From Chloroflexota bacterium (GTDB lineage Bacteria; Chloroflexota; UBA6077; CF-72): 14,011 bases of DNA. The first letter of the stretch is position 1, and every line of letters starts with the position of its first letter. Below, piece after piece: positions 7,543 to 13,695 of this stretch. The stretch spans positions 1-14,011 of the forward strand of contig JAFAPL010000611.1 of assembly GCA_019247135.1 (NCBI GenBank), read 5' to 3'. The notes under the pieces are model-generated. The model did not search any database. It was not told the origin of the DNA and saw only the letters and a list, made by a program, of their open reading frames with translations. A program made the position numbers and the translations under genes.

Positions 7543-8940
7543 TCAGGAAGCCTCCGTGTGCCAGCACTCCATGTGGCTCGCTTGTGTCTCGGTATAGGCT
7601 CCAGGCTGGTAGAACCGATCGTAGAACTCGAGATCGAGATGGTGTGCCTGATGCCCCAGAGTCGTTCGGGCTGGTCCGAAGTAGGCGGGAAACCGTCCGT
7701 ATGTCTCGTACAGATACGTGCAGTAAGCGATAGTCGCTTCAATACACGCGTCACTGAATGGCGGGATGTCAGCCTGAACTGCTGTCGGATCCTTCCACGC
7801 GCCGGGCTGCCCGGGCGCAACTCGCACCTGGAATGCGTGAGAACGCTTGTAGTCGAGCAATGCCAGGACGGCGTCCTCCATCGTGTCGTAATAGGGCGGA
7901 CAGTACGGCTTGATCAGGTCCACTCCGTCGACCGTCAGGCCAAGGCCATGCTGCAGCTCTCGATCCTTGCCGAACACCCGCATCACCACCTCCTGAGGTA
8001 TTCCGGCGTGCAGGATTTGCGACAGCCTTTGCGAGCCGAGTCGGAATCCGAGCGCCTGGAGCCAGCCTGTCTCGGTGGCGGTGGCAAGGTGTGTCCAGCC
8101 CCCCAGGCCCATGGCCTGCTCCACCAGTGAGAGATTGTGTGCCATGAACGCCTGCTCGGCCATGCACAGCTCCAGAACAATCGTCTCCAGGCCGAGAACA
8201 GGAAAGAGCCGTTGATCATCCGGGTCGTCGTGCAACGATCCGCCATGGGATCGACCAAATCTGGCGATGCCGGCGGGCTGCAAGCTGGCGCGTTCGTCGA
8301 CGAAGAACAGGCCCATCTGCTCGTCGAAGGCCGACAGGATGACGTTGATGTACATGCTCGAGATGTCGCAAACCGGCAGGAAGTACGTGGTTCCCGGCAG
8401 GTTGGTTGACCACTTGTTGAAAGGAAAGACGTAGGGAACCTCACGCGGTACGCCCGGGCGTTGCGAAGATACACGGACGCACATGCGCCGAAAGAGCTCT
8501 TCGATCCTTTGCTCTGCCGCGAGCGTGGTCAGCTCGGCGATGTCGCCAAAGTCGACGTCCTGAGGCCGCCTGAACAGCGTCGCTCCCTCGTCGTTGATGA
8601 TGAACAGCGCCGCGCTGTGGATCGCGTCAGCGCTCGCGCCGACCCGGCCTGCCAGGGACGCGAGGACGTTTCCGCCGCCCCCCTCTGGCAGATCACCAGG
8701 CTGAAACGGCAAGTCGCCCAGGCAAAGCCCGCTGATGCCGGCCGCGGAGAACGCGAGCAACGCCTCCTCCAGGGGCGTGAGCGGCACAGGTGTACGCTGG
8801 CTGGTGTAGGCGAGCGCGCCGCCGGGGATGCGCGCGCCGAGGCTGAACCTCCGCGAACGCCGGTGGATCAGGCTCTGCAGAAGTGGATACGTCGAGACGG
8901 TCTCGAGCGCTGACATTCGCGCACTTGACGTCGTAGTCAT
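7543..8940 (-). CDS. Nitroreductase-like protein
   Basis: A 465-residue cytoplasmic protein. Two features recall FMN-dependent nitroreductases: an N-terminal Arg-rich motif, HRRSRRF (26-32), like the phosphate-binding R-x-S-x-R-x-F of that family, and a later helix, SLVEQAMGLGGWTH (277-282 region), like the conserved AQALGLG segment. PLTPLEEALLAFSAAGISG, just after the first motif, also fits. The protein is about twice as long as ordinary nitroreductases, and the middle (about 100-230, including FPFNKW and a FIINDEG strand) is not recognised. It could therefore be a divergent subfamily or a nitroreductase-fold protein with another role. Start: ATG 8940 with GGGGAG about 10 bases upstream; the longer frame to 8958 has no better site. 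It is first in a two-gene unit with the GDSL hydrolase and is divergent from the membrane protein/flavin oxidoreductase genes. Confidence 0.6.
   Translation of the reverse strand: MTTTSSARMSALETVSTYPLLQSLIHRRSRRFSLGARIPGGALAYTSQRTPVPLTPLEEALLAFSAAGISGLCLGDLPFQPGDLPEGGGGNVLASLAGRVGASADAIHSAALFIINDEGATLFRRPQDVDFGDIAELTTLAAEQRIEELFRRMCVRVSSQRPGVPREVPYVFPFNKWSTNLPGTTYFLPVCDISSMYINVILSAFDEQMGLFFVDERASLQPAGIARFGRSHGGSLHDDPDDQRLFPVLGLETIVLELCMAEQAFMAHNLSLVEQAMGLGGWTHLATATETGWLQALGFRLGSQRLSQILHAGIPQEVVMRVFGKDRELQHGLGLTVDGVDLIKPYCPPYYDTMEDAVLALLDYKRSHAFQVRVAPGQPGAWKDPTAVQADIPPFSDACIEATIAYCTYLYETYGRFPAYFGPARTTLGHQAHHLDLEFYDRFYQPGAYTETQASHMECWHTEAS
7551..7555 (-). promoter_or_regulatory. Ribosome binding site deciding the hydrolase start
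   Basis: GGAGG on the minus strand lies inside the last codons of the upstream gene, 9 bases before ATG 7541. It supports that start over the longer open frame reaching 7820. Confidence 0.7.
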
Positions 8941-9001
8941 ATGCAAGGCTCTCCCCACTGCGCCCTTGGCAAGGCGCGACTATCCCCCGGTTGTGTGTGC
9001 C

Positions 9002-9029
9002 AGGATAGAGCGTTTCGCCGTTTCCGCAA
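9002..9029 (-). promoter_or_regulatory. Weak promoter candidate for the nitroreductase/hydrolase unit
   Basis: On the minus strand TTGCGG (9029-9024) and TATCCT (9007-9002) are 16 bases apart, some 60 bases before ATG 8940. Both boxes match the sigma-70 consensus only partly, so this is the best candidate in a short stretch, not a firm call. Confidence 0.25.
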
Positions 9030-9060
9030 GCCCCTGGTACAACCCGGCGCAAATCTCACC

Positions 9061-9170
9061 GGAGTTTCGACCCACTCCCCCTTGATAAAACCCCTCTCCC
9101 TGGCCAGGGAGAGGGGCAGGGGGTGAGGGTTGACCCCCAACTACCAGCGTTTCTCCGCCGCGCGGTACTA
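9061..9170 (+). repeat. Palindromic dispersed repeat, copy A
   Basis: About 110 bases, nearly identical to 13586-13695 in the same orientation over the first 75 or so bases and looser afterwards; both end in GTACTA. The core, 9091-9116, is a perfect 26-base palindrome (CCCCTCTCCCTGG and its complement). Outer arms are imperfectly inverted (GACCCACTCCCCC on the left, GGGGGTGAGGGTTGACC on the right). It carries no coding frame and lies in the divergent intergenic region. The structure suggests a non-autonomous, MITE-like or REP-like element able to form a strong hairpin in RNA. Confidence 0.85.
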
Positions 9171-9196
9171 GACAAGCTGGCAAAAGCATGTACAAT
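9169..9196 (+). promoter_or_regulatory. Sigma-70-like promoter for the membrane protein/flavin oxidoreductase genes
   Basis: TAGACA (9169-9174) and TACAAT (9191-9196) are separated by 16 bases; each differs from the consensus -35 or -10 box at one position. Transcription would start near 9203, about 20 bases before ATG 9224. The -35 box starts at the last two bases of repeat copy A. Confidence 0.55.
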
Positions 9197-9223
9197 GGGT
9201 CGGCTTGTGGGGGGCCGCGTGAT

Positions 9224-9604
9224 ATGGACTCGCATGTTGCTGCGCGCGTAATTCTGGGTGTCATCCGGTTGATCAACGGCGGCCTGGCGCTGGTCGTGCC
9301 ACAATTTCTGTGTAGAAATGTAGGCATCGATCCTGATACCACGCCAGCGGCGATGTACGTGTTTCGCATGTTTGGCATCCGTACGGTCTTGATCGCATTC
9401 GATCTTCTGTTCGCGACCGGTCATGAGCAGGTTCGAGCGATCGAGCAGGCGCCGCTCATCCATGCATCCGACACCGCCGCGGCTGCCCTGGCTGCAGCCT
9501 CCGGGCGAATGCCAGCCCGATCAGGCAAAACCATCGTCACAATTTCGGCCGTGAACACCGCCCTGGCGCTCTGGGCATGGCGCGGGTTGCGATCGGGCAA
9601 GTGA
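9224..9604 (+). CDS. Small four-helix membrane protein, DUF4267-like
   Basis: A 126-residue protein with hydrophobic segments at about 7-26, 46-64, 79-93 and 103-120, so probably an integral membrane protein. The pattern AARVILGVIRLINGGLALVVP, then YVFRMFGIRTVL, then LIHASDTAAA resembles small membrane proteins grouped as DUF4267 and relatives, whose function is not established. I chose ATG 9224 because a promoter-like sequence ends at 9196 and the earlier ATG at 9188 would lie within it; only a G-run precedes it as a possible ribosome site. The stop (9602-9604) is followed by the flavin oxidoreductase start after 0-6 bases, so the two are co-translated. Family assignment is from pattern memory and is tentative; that it is a real membrane protein gene is much surer. 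Confidence 0.72.
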   Translation: MDSHVAARVILGVIRLINGGLALVVPQFLCRNVGIDPDTTPAAMYVFRMFGIRTVLIAFDLLFATGHEQVRAIEQAPLIHASDTAAAALAAASGRMPARSGKTIVTISAVNTALALWAWRGLRSGK

Positions 9605-9610
9605 GTGAGT

Positions 9611-11011
9611 ATGACTTCCACCGATATTCTGTTCCAACCACTGCAGCTAGGCAATCTGACCGTCAAGAACCGCTTCTTTCGCTCCAATATCTCGGGTCGC
9701 TTCGATAACTACAACGGGTCGGGCAATCAGGCGCGCATCAACTGGGAAGTAAAGTTCGCGCGCGGAGGCGTCGGCGGCATCATCTCGTCGTTCGTGCCGG
9801 TGTTACTCCAGGGAAGAATCATCCCGAACTACGCGACAATTCACTCCGACGAGATGATTCCTTTCTGGCGCCGTCTTGGCGAAGCAGTACACGCTCACGA
9901 CTGCAAGTTCATCATGCAGCTCAGTCACTCCGGTCGTCAGCGCGACATACCCGGTGTGGAGTATCCGGTCGAGTTGAGTTCGACCAGCAGGTCGGAGCCG
10001 TTACACGGGTTCCCCTGCCAGGCCATGACCATCCAGGACATCGCCGATACGGTCGCAGCCTTCGCTCAAGGCGCTCGTCGGGCGCGCGAGGCCGGCCTGG
10101 ACGGCGTCGAGCTTCACTCCGCCAACGGCTATCTGTTCACTCAATTCTTGAGCTCGGGCATCAACGACCGCCACGACGCGTATGGCGGCTCGCTCGAAAA
10201 TCGTGCGCGGTTCCTGCTGGATGTCGTCAGAGCAATTCGCGCCGAAGTGGGCCGCGATTTCCACCTGCAAGCCAAGATCAGCGCGACCGATTACAACAAC
10301 GCAATGCTCCCCTGGGAGGGGCCGGGCAATACGATCGAAGACTCCGTCCAGGTCGCCCGCTGGCTCGAACAAGCGGGCGTGGACGCGATCCACGTCTCGA
10401 CCGGCAGCACGTTTCCGCATCCAAAGAATCCGGCGGGCCAGTTGCCTGTCAATGTGCTCAGCCATACGTATGAAGTTGTTTCGTCGAGCGGGGCGCACAC
10501 GCTTCGCAACTATCTTGCCTTCAGAACGTGGCCGTTCAGCGCTCTGTTCGAGTGGTGGTGGGAACACAACCGAGGCAACGTCATCGAGGGCTTGAATCTG
10601 CCTGATTCGCGCGCGATCAAGCGCGCGGTCTCGATCCCGGTCATTTGCACCGGTGGATTTCAAACCGCGTCGTTCATTCGCGCGGCGATCCAGCGCGGCG
10701 ACTGCGACGCCGTCAGCATGGCACGTCCACTCGTCGCCAACAACGACCTGCCACACATGTTCGCGCGGGGCCTGGATCGGGCGCCCCGACCGTGCACGTA
10801 CTGCAACAAGTGTCTTGCCAATGTCCTGGAGAATCCGCTCGGCTGTTACGACGAAACTCGCTTCGATTCGCGCGAGGACATGCTGCGGGAGATCATGTCG
10901 GTGTACGAGCCGCCCCCGTTTGCTAGCAGCAGTCAACAGGCCGGCCAGAATGGCTCACCCCAACTCAACGCGCAGCCGACAGCTCAGACAACCGCCGCAA
11001 ATGCGACATAG
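9611..11011 (+). CDS. NADH:flavin oxidoreductase, old yellow enzyme family, with 4Fe-4S motif
   Basis: A 466-residue FMN TIM-barrel oxidoreductase that would reduce activated C=C bonds such as 2-enals, 2-enones or 2-enoyl thioesters. N-terminal LFQPLQLGNLTVKNRFFRS, then MQLSHSGRQ, the substrate-anion pair H169-x-x-N172 in ELHSANGYLFTQFLS, and DAYGGSLENRARF are all classical. VICTGGF and VSMARPL are the C-terminal phosphate-binding strands. Four cysteines (395, 398, 401, 412) follow as C-x2-C-x2-C-x10-C, the cluster site of the dienoyl-CoA-reductase branch. Unlike FadH or trimethylamine dehydrogenase, there is no C-terminal FAD/NAD(P) domain; the protein ends in a Gln/Ala/Ser/Thr-rich tail (about 437-466). 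Cys-x2-Cys-x2-Cys is one residue tighter than in FadH. Start: ATG 9611, or GTG 9605, which abuts the upstream stop; neither has a strong ribosome site, consistent with coupling to the membrane protein gene. Confidence 0.92.
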   Translation: MTSTDILFQPLQLGNLTVKNRFFRSNISGRFDNYNGSGNQARINWEVKFARGGVGGIISSFVPVLLQGRIIPNYATIHSDEMIPFWRRLGEAVHAHDCKFIMQLSHSGRQRDIPGVEYPVELSSTSRSEPLHGFPCQAMTIQDIADTVAAFAQGARRAREAGLDGVELHSANGYLFTQFLSSGINDRHDAYGGSLENRARFLLDVVRAIRAEVGRDFHLQAKISATDYNNAMLPWEGPGNTIEDSVQVARWLEQAGVDAIHVSTGSTFPHPKNPAGQLPVNVLSHTYEVVSSSGAHTLRNYLAFRTWPFSALFEWWWEHNRGNVIEGLNLPDSRAIKRAVSIPVICTGGFQTASFIRAAIQRGDCDAVSMARPLVANNDLPHMFARGLDRAPRPCTYCNKCLANVLENPLGCYDETRFDSREDMLREIMSVYEPPPFASSSQQAGQNGSPQLNAQPTAQTTAANAT

Positions 11012-11017
11012 TTGGGG

Positions 11018-11166
11018 TCACCCACTCCCCCCAACCCCCTCTCCCTCCAGGGAGAGGGGGAGTTTTCCAGGGGGGATTTCCAAAGGGGCACAGCCCCCTT
11101 GGACCCTCGGAGAGATAAAATTCTCCCCTCTCCCTGGAGGGAGAGGGGTTTGGGGTGAGGGTCGAA
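11018..11166 (+). repeat. Palindromic repeat, copy B (longer variant with terminal inverted repeats)
   Basis: About 150 bases filling most of the gap between the flavin oxidoreductase and the dioxygenase. Two near-perfect palindromes, 11035-11060 and 11125-11148, are themselves inverted copies of each other, giving terminal inverted repeats of roughly 38 bases. Between them a third hairpin at 11080-11102 pairs CCAAAGGGG with CCCCCTTGG. The palindrome sequence (CCCCTCTCCCT / AGGGAGAGGGG) and the outer CACCCACTCCCC / GGGGTGAGGGT arms are shared with copies A and C, so this is the same family with a longer interior. The layout is MITE-like; no target-site duplication is obvious. It may also terminate or attenuate transcription between the two genes. 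Confidence 0.85.
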
Positions 11167-11196
11167 ACGCGCAAGGATTTGCGTCTGATTGAGCTC

Positions 11197-11203
11197 GGGA
11201 GGA
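11197..11203 (+). promoter_or_regulatory. Ribosome binding site for the alpha-dioxygenase
   Basis: GGGAGGA, a strong Shine-Dalgarno match, ends 3 bases before ATG 11207. It fixes this start rather than the TTG at 11189. Confidence 0.7.
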
Positions 11204-11206
11204 TCC

Positions 11207-13105
11207 ATGGCAAACCGCTGGCCCCAGAGGTCATTGCTGGCAGTGCTCTTTGGCCTGATGGCGATCGAGGAGCTTCGTCGCGGTCGCCCAGACCCAAATA
11301 GCTCCACGTCGCCATCGCCACTGGTGCGTCTGTACACGTCTCTTTCCACCCGGCTGGATTCAGCGGTCGGATGGGACAGGCTGCCACTGCCGATCGCGAT
11401 CGTCGTTCTGCTCGGCCAACGTTTGCTGCTGCGCGACCGAAACCTGTTCGACACGCGCACGCTGCCGGCCAGCAGGCCCGCGCCTCCACCCGGCTACGCC
11501 GATCGGTATCGTGTCGCGCGAACGCCGGACGGTACGTATAACGATCTCGCGGATCCGGCTATGGGCTCGACTGGCACGCGCTTTGGTCGCAACGTGCCTC
11601 TCGACCGAACATACCCTCAACAACCACCCGATTTGCTCGAGCCCAGTCCGCGCCTCGTCAGTCGCAAGCTGCTGACACGAGATGGATTCCAACCGGCGAC
11701 AACGCTCAATCTCCTGGCAGGTGCGTGGCTCCAGTTCATGGTCCACGATTGGTTGAGCCATGGCTCCAACGAACGTGAACGACCCTTCACGATCGAGCTG
11801 GAGCCAGATGATCCGTGGCCCGATCGACCGATGCAGATCCTGCGTACCCGACAGGACCCCACCCGTACATCAGCGGACGATGGCTCGCCCCCGACGTACG
11901 CGAACACCGCCACACACTGGTGGGACGCCTCGCAACTGTACGGATCCGACGCGGAGACCGTGAGCAAGCTGCGTTCCCGTGTCGACGGCAAGCTGAGTCT
12001 GGAGAACGGGCTCCTCCCCCTGGACCAGAAAACGGGCACCGATCTGACAGGCGTAAACGGCAATTTCTGGCTCGGTCTCAGTGCATTCCACACGTTGTTC
12101 GCGCACGAGCACAACGCTATCTGCGACCGCCTCAAATCCGAGTATCCGAGCTGGTGTGACGACGACCTTTTCGAACATGCCCGGTTGGTCAACGCGGCGC
12201 TGCTGGCGAAGATCCATACCATCGAATGGACACCTGCGATCATCGCTCATCCGACCACCCAGTATGCGTTGCGCGGCAACTGGTTCGGCGTTCAGGGCGA
12301 GCTACTGCATCGCTACTTCGGGCGACTCAGCAGTGACGAGGTGATCAGCGGCATCCCGGGCTCGCCGACCGACTTCCACGGTGTCCCTTACTCCATCACC
12401 GAAGAGTTCGTCGCCGTTTACCGCATGCATCCACTCATTCCCGACGACTACCAGTTCCGATCGTTCAAAGACGATTCCACGATTGCGGAGCTGACGTTCC
12501 GAGACATCGCGTTCGAAGGTTCTCGCAAGACGATGGAGCGCATCGGTCTGCGCGACACGCTCTACAGCATGGGCACGACGAATCCTGGGGCTATCACACT
12601 CCACAACTACCCTCGGTTCCTGCAACAGCTCGAAGAGACCAACACACCACTGAATGACCTGGCAGCGATCGACATTCTGCGTTCCCGCGAGCGTGGCGTT
12701 CCGCGCTACAACGACTTCCGCGAGCTGCTCCACAGGCCGCGCGTACAGACATTCGAAGAACTGACCGACAATCCTCTGTGGGCCGATCAGCTGCGGCAGG
12801 TCTATGGTGATGTCGATAAGGTCGACCTGACGGTCGGCCTGTACGCGGAACCGAAGCCACAAGGGTTCGGCTTCAGCGACACCGCCTTCCGGATCTTCAT
12901 CCTCATGGCGTCCCGGCGATTGGAAAGTGACCGGTTCTTCACGGCCGACTACACTCCCCAGGTGTATACGCAGTGTGGTCTGGACTGGATCGAAGCCAAC
13001 GGCTTTGCGAGTGTTCTCAGAAGGCATGTGCCTGAGCTCGGACCGGCGCTGTCTGGCGTCCAGAATCCATTCGCCCCATGGCATCGCGCGGGAAAGGTGG
13101 CCTGA
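11207..13105 (+). CDS. Fatty-acid alpha-dioxygenase (haem, peroxidase/cyclooxygenase superfamily)
   Basis: A 632-residue haem enzyme that matches plant and cyanobacterial alpha-dioxygenases along its whole length. These add O2 to the alpha carbon of fatty acids, giving 2(R)-hydroperoxy acids that can lose CO2 to form the aldehyde one carbon shorter. Distal haem His180 is in FMVHDW. LSAFHTLFAHEHNAICD and ARLVNAALLAKIHTIEW carry His337. HGVPYSITEEF leads into Tyr405-Arg-Met-His408, the catalytic Tyr and proximal haem His. RERGVPRYNDFR (Arg494 and Arg500) and MASRRLESDRFFT follow. His337, Arg494 and Arg500 correspond to the residues that hold the substrate carboxylate in the rice enzyme. The Arg/Glu pair of mammalian peroxidases is absent, as in this branch. 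The N-terminus has two hydrophobic stretches (12-25, 63-75), the second matching the membrane-binding region of the plant enzymes. The stop overlaps the next ATG by one base. Confidence 0.93.
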   Translation: MANRWPQRSLLAVLFGLMAIEELRRGRPDPNSSTSPSPLVRLYTSLSTRLDSAVGWDRLPLPIAIVVLLGQRLLLRDRNLFDTRTLPASRPAPPPGYADRYRVARTPDGTYNDLADPAMGSTGTRFGRNVPLDRTYPQQPPDLLEPSPRLVSRKLLTRDGFQPATTLNLLAGAWLQFMVHDWLSHGSNERERPFTIELEPDDPWPDRPMQILRTRQDPTRTSADDGSPPTYANTATHWWDASQLYGSDAETVSKLRSRVDGKLSLENGLLPLDQKTGTDLTGVNGNFWLGLSAFHTLFAHEHNAICDRLKSEYPSWCDDDLFEHARLVNAALLAKIHTIEWTPAIIAHPTTQYALRGNWFGVQGELLHRYFGRLSSDEVISGIPGSPTDFHGVPYSITEEFVAVYRMHPLIPDDYQFRSFKDDSTIAELTFRDIAFEGSRKTMERIGLRDTLYSMGTTNPGAITLHNYPRFLQQLEETNTPLNDLAAIDILRSRERGVPRYNDFRELLHRPRVQTFEELTDNPLWADQLRQVYGDVDKVDLTVGLYAEPKPQGFGFSDTAFRIFILMASRRLESDRFFTADYTPQVYTQCGLDWIEANGFASVLRRHVPELGPALSGVQNPFAPWHRAGKVA

Positions 13106-13566
13106 TGTCGAGCGGGAACGTTGTCGATCCTTCCGCGCTTGCATGGTATCGGCGTGTCGTCGGCGTTGGGATCTTCTGGAATCTCGTGTTCGCCTGGAAC
13201 TCCCTGTACGACCCGCCACACATTCACTCGTTCTTGAAACTCAGGCCATTACATCGAACCATCTGGCTGCGGAATGTGGGCATGCTGCTGGTGCTGGTCA
13301 GCATGTTCAACGCCGGGTCACTCCTCGACCCGATGCGATACCCACTCTTCAGCTGGATGGTTCCGACCGCGCGTTTGATTGCCTCGTTCTTCTTTTTCCG
13401 CGTGGCGATCCAGAACCCGTGGTATTCCTCTGACCGTCCGAAGTCGTTCCTTTTGTTGGCCGTGTTCGATGGGACGTTTGGACTTGTGTGCGCATTCCTG
13501 TTGAATCGAAACGCTCCGCTCCGCGAAACCCTGCGGTCGACTTTCGGCAACCGAGAACTGGCCTGA
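13105..13566 (+). CDS. Four-helix membrane protein coupled to the alpha-dioxygenase
   Basis: A 153-residue protein with four hydrophobic segments, about 18-35, 56-74, 81-101 and 114-134. Between helices 1 and 2 is a polar stretch with DPPHIHSFLKLRPLHR, holding three His; FFFFRVA is in helix 3. I do not recognise the family. The ATG at 13105 overlaps the dioxygenase stop as TGATG and has a purine-rich GGAAAGG about 8 bases before it, so it is translated together with the dioxygenase; the frame is open from 13078, but that part is shadow. The tight coupling suggests a role with the dioxygenase, for example membrane anchoring, electron or haem supply, or handling of the hydrophobic substrate or product. 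That is inference only. Confidence 0.75.
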   Translation: MSSGNVVDPSALAWYRRVVGVGIFWNLVFAWNSLYDPPHIHSFLKLRPLHRTIWLRNVGMLLVLVSMFNAGSLLDPMRYPLFSWMVPTARLIASFFFFRVAIQNPWYSSDRPKSFLLLAVFDGTFGLVCAFLLNRNAPLRETLRSTFGNRELA

Positions 13567-13585
13567 CACGGGAGCGACTCCATCT

Positions 13586-13695
13586 GGAGTTCGACCCACT
13601 CCCCCTTGATAAAACCCCTCTCCCTGGCCAGGGAGAGGGGCGAAGGGGGTGAGGGTTGACCCCGACCACCGGCGGACTTGCGCCCAGTGGTACTA
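13586..13695 (+). repeat. Palindromic dispersed repeat, copy C
   Basis: Near-identical to copy A (9061-9170) in the same orientation, with one T missing near the left end and divergence mostly in the last 30 bases before the shared GTACTA. The perfect 26-base palindrome is at 13615-13640. It lies between two convergent genes, about 20 bases after the membrane-protein stop, and can form a strong hairpin that may act as a bidirectional terminator, although no T-tract follows. Just at its left edge, ACTCC and GGAGT (13577-13590) could form a small extra hairpin. Confidence 0.85.

Noticed and set aside
7330..8130. A 266-residue plus-strand frame across the hydrolase and nitroreductase-like genes
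   Set aside because: It spans the junction of two minus-strand genes that have good motifs and ribosome sites; the product has no consistent pattern.
10001..10936. A 311-residue minus-strand open frame opposite the flavin oxidoreductase
   Set aside because: Shadow of a gene with strong family motifs; its own residues show no recognisable fold or ribosome site.
11116..11121. TAAAAT inside repeat copy B as a -10 box for the dioxygenase
   Set aside because: No acceptable -35 box lies 16-18 bases upstream; TTGGAC is only 11 bases away.
11744..12445. Reading the haem protein as a mammalian-type peroxidase (peroxidasin/myeloperoxidase)
   Set aside because: The Arg and Glu that those enzymes place ahead of the conserved HTL..EHN segment are replaced by Asn and Phe, whereas Tyr-x-x-His and RERGVPR are specific to alpha-dioxygenases.
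9061..13695. A CRISPR array or tandem repeat
   Set aside because: The three repeat copies are kilobases apart, lie between genes and differ in length; there are no regular spacers and no cas genes.
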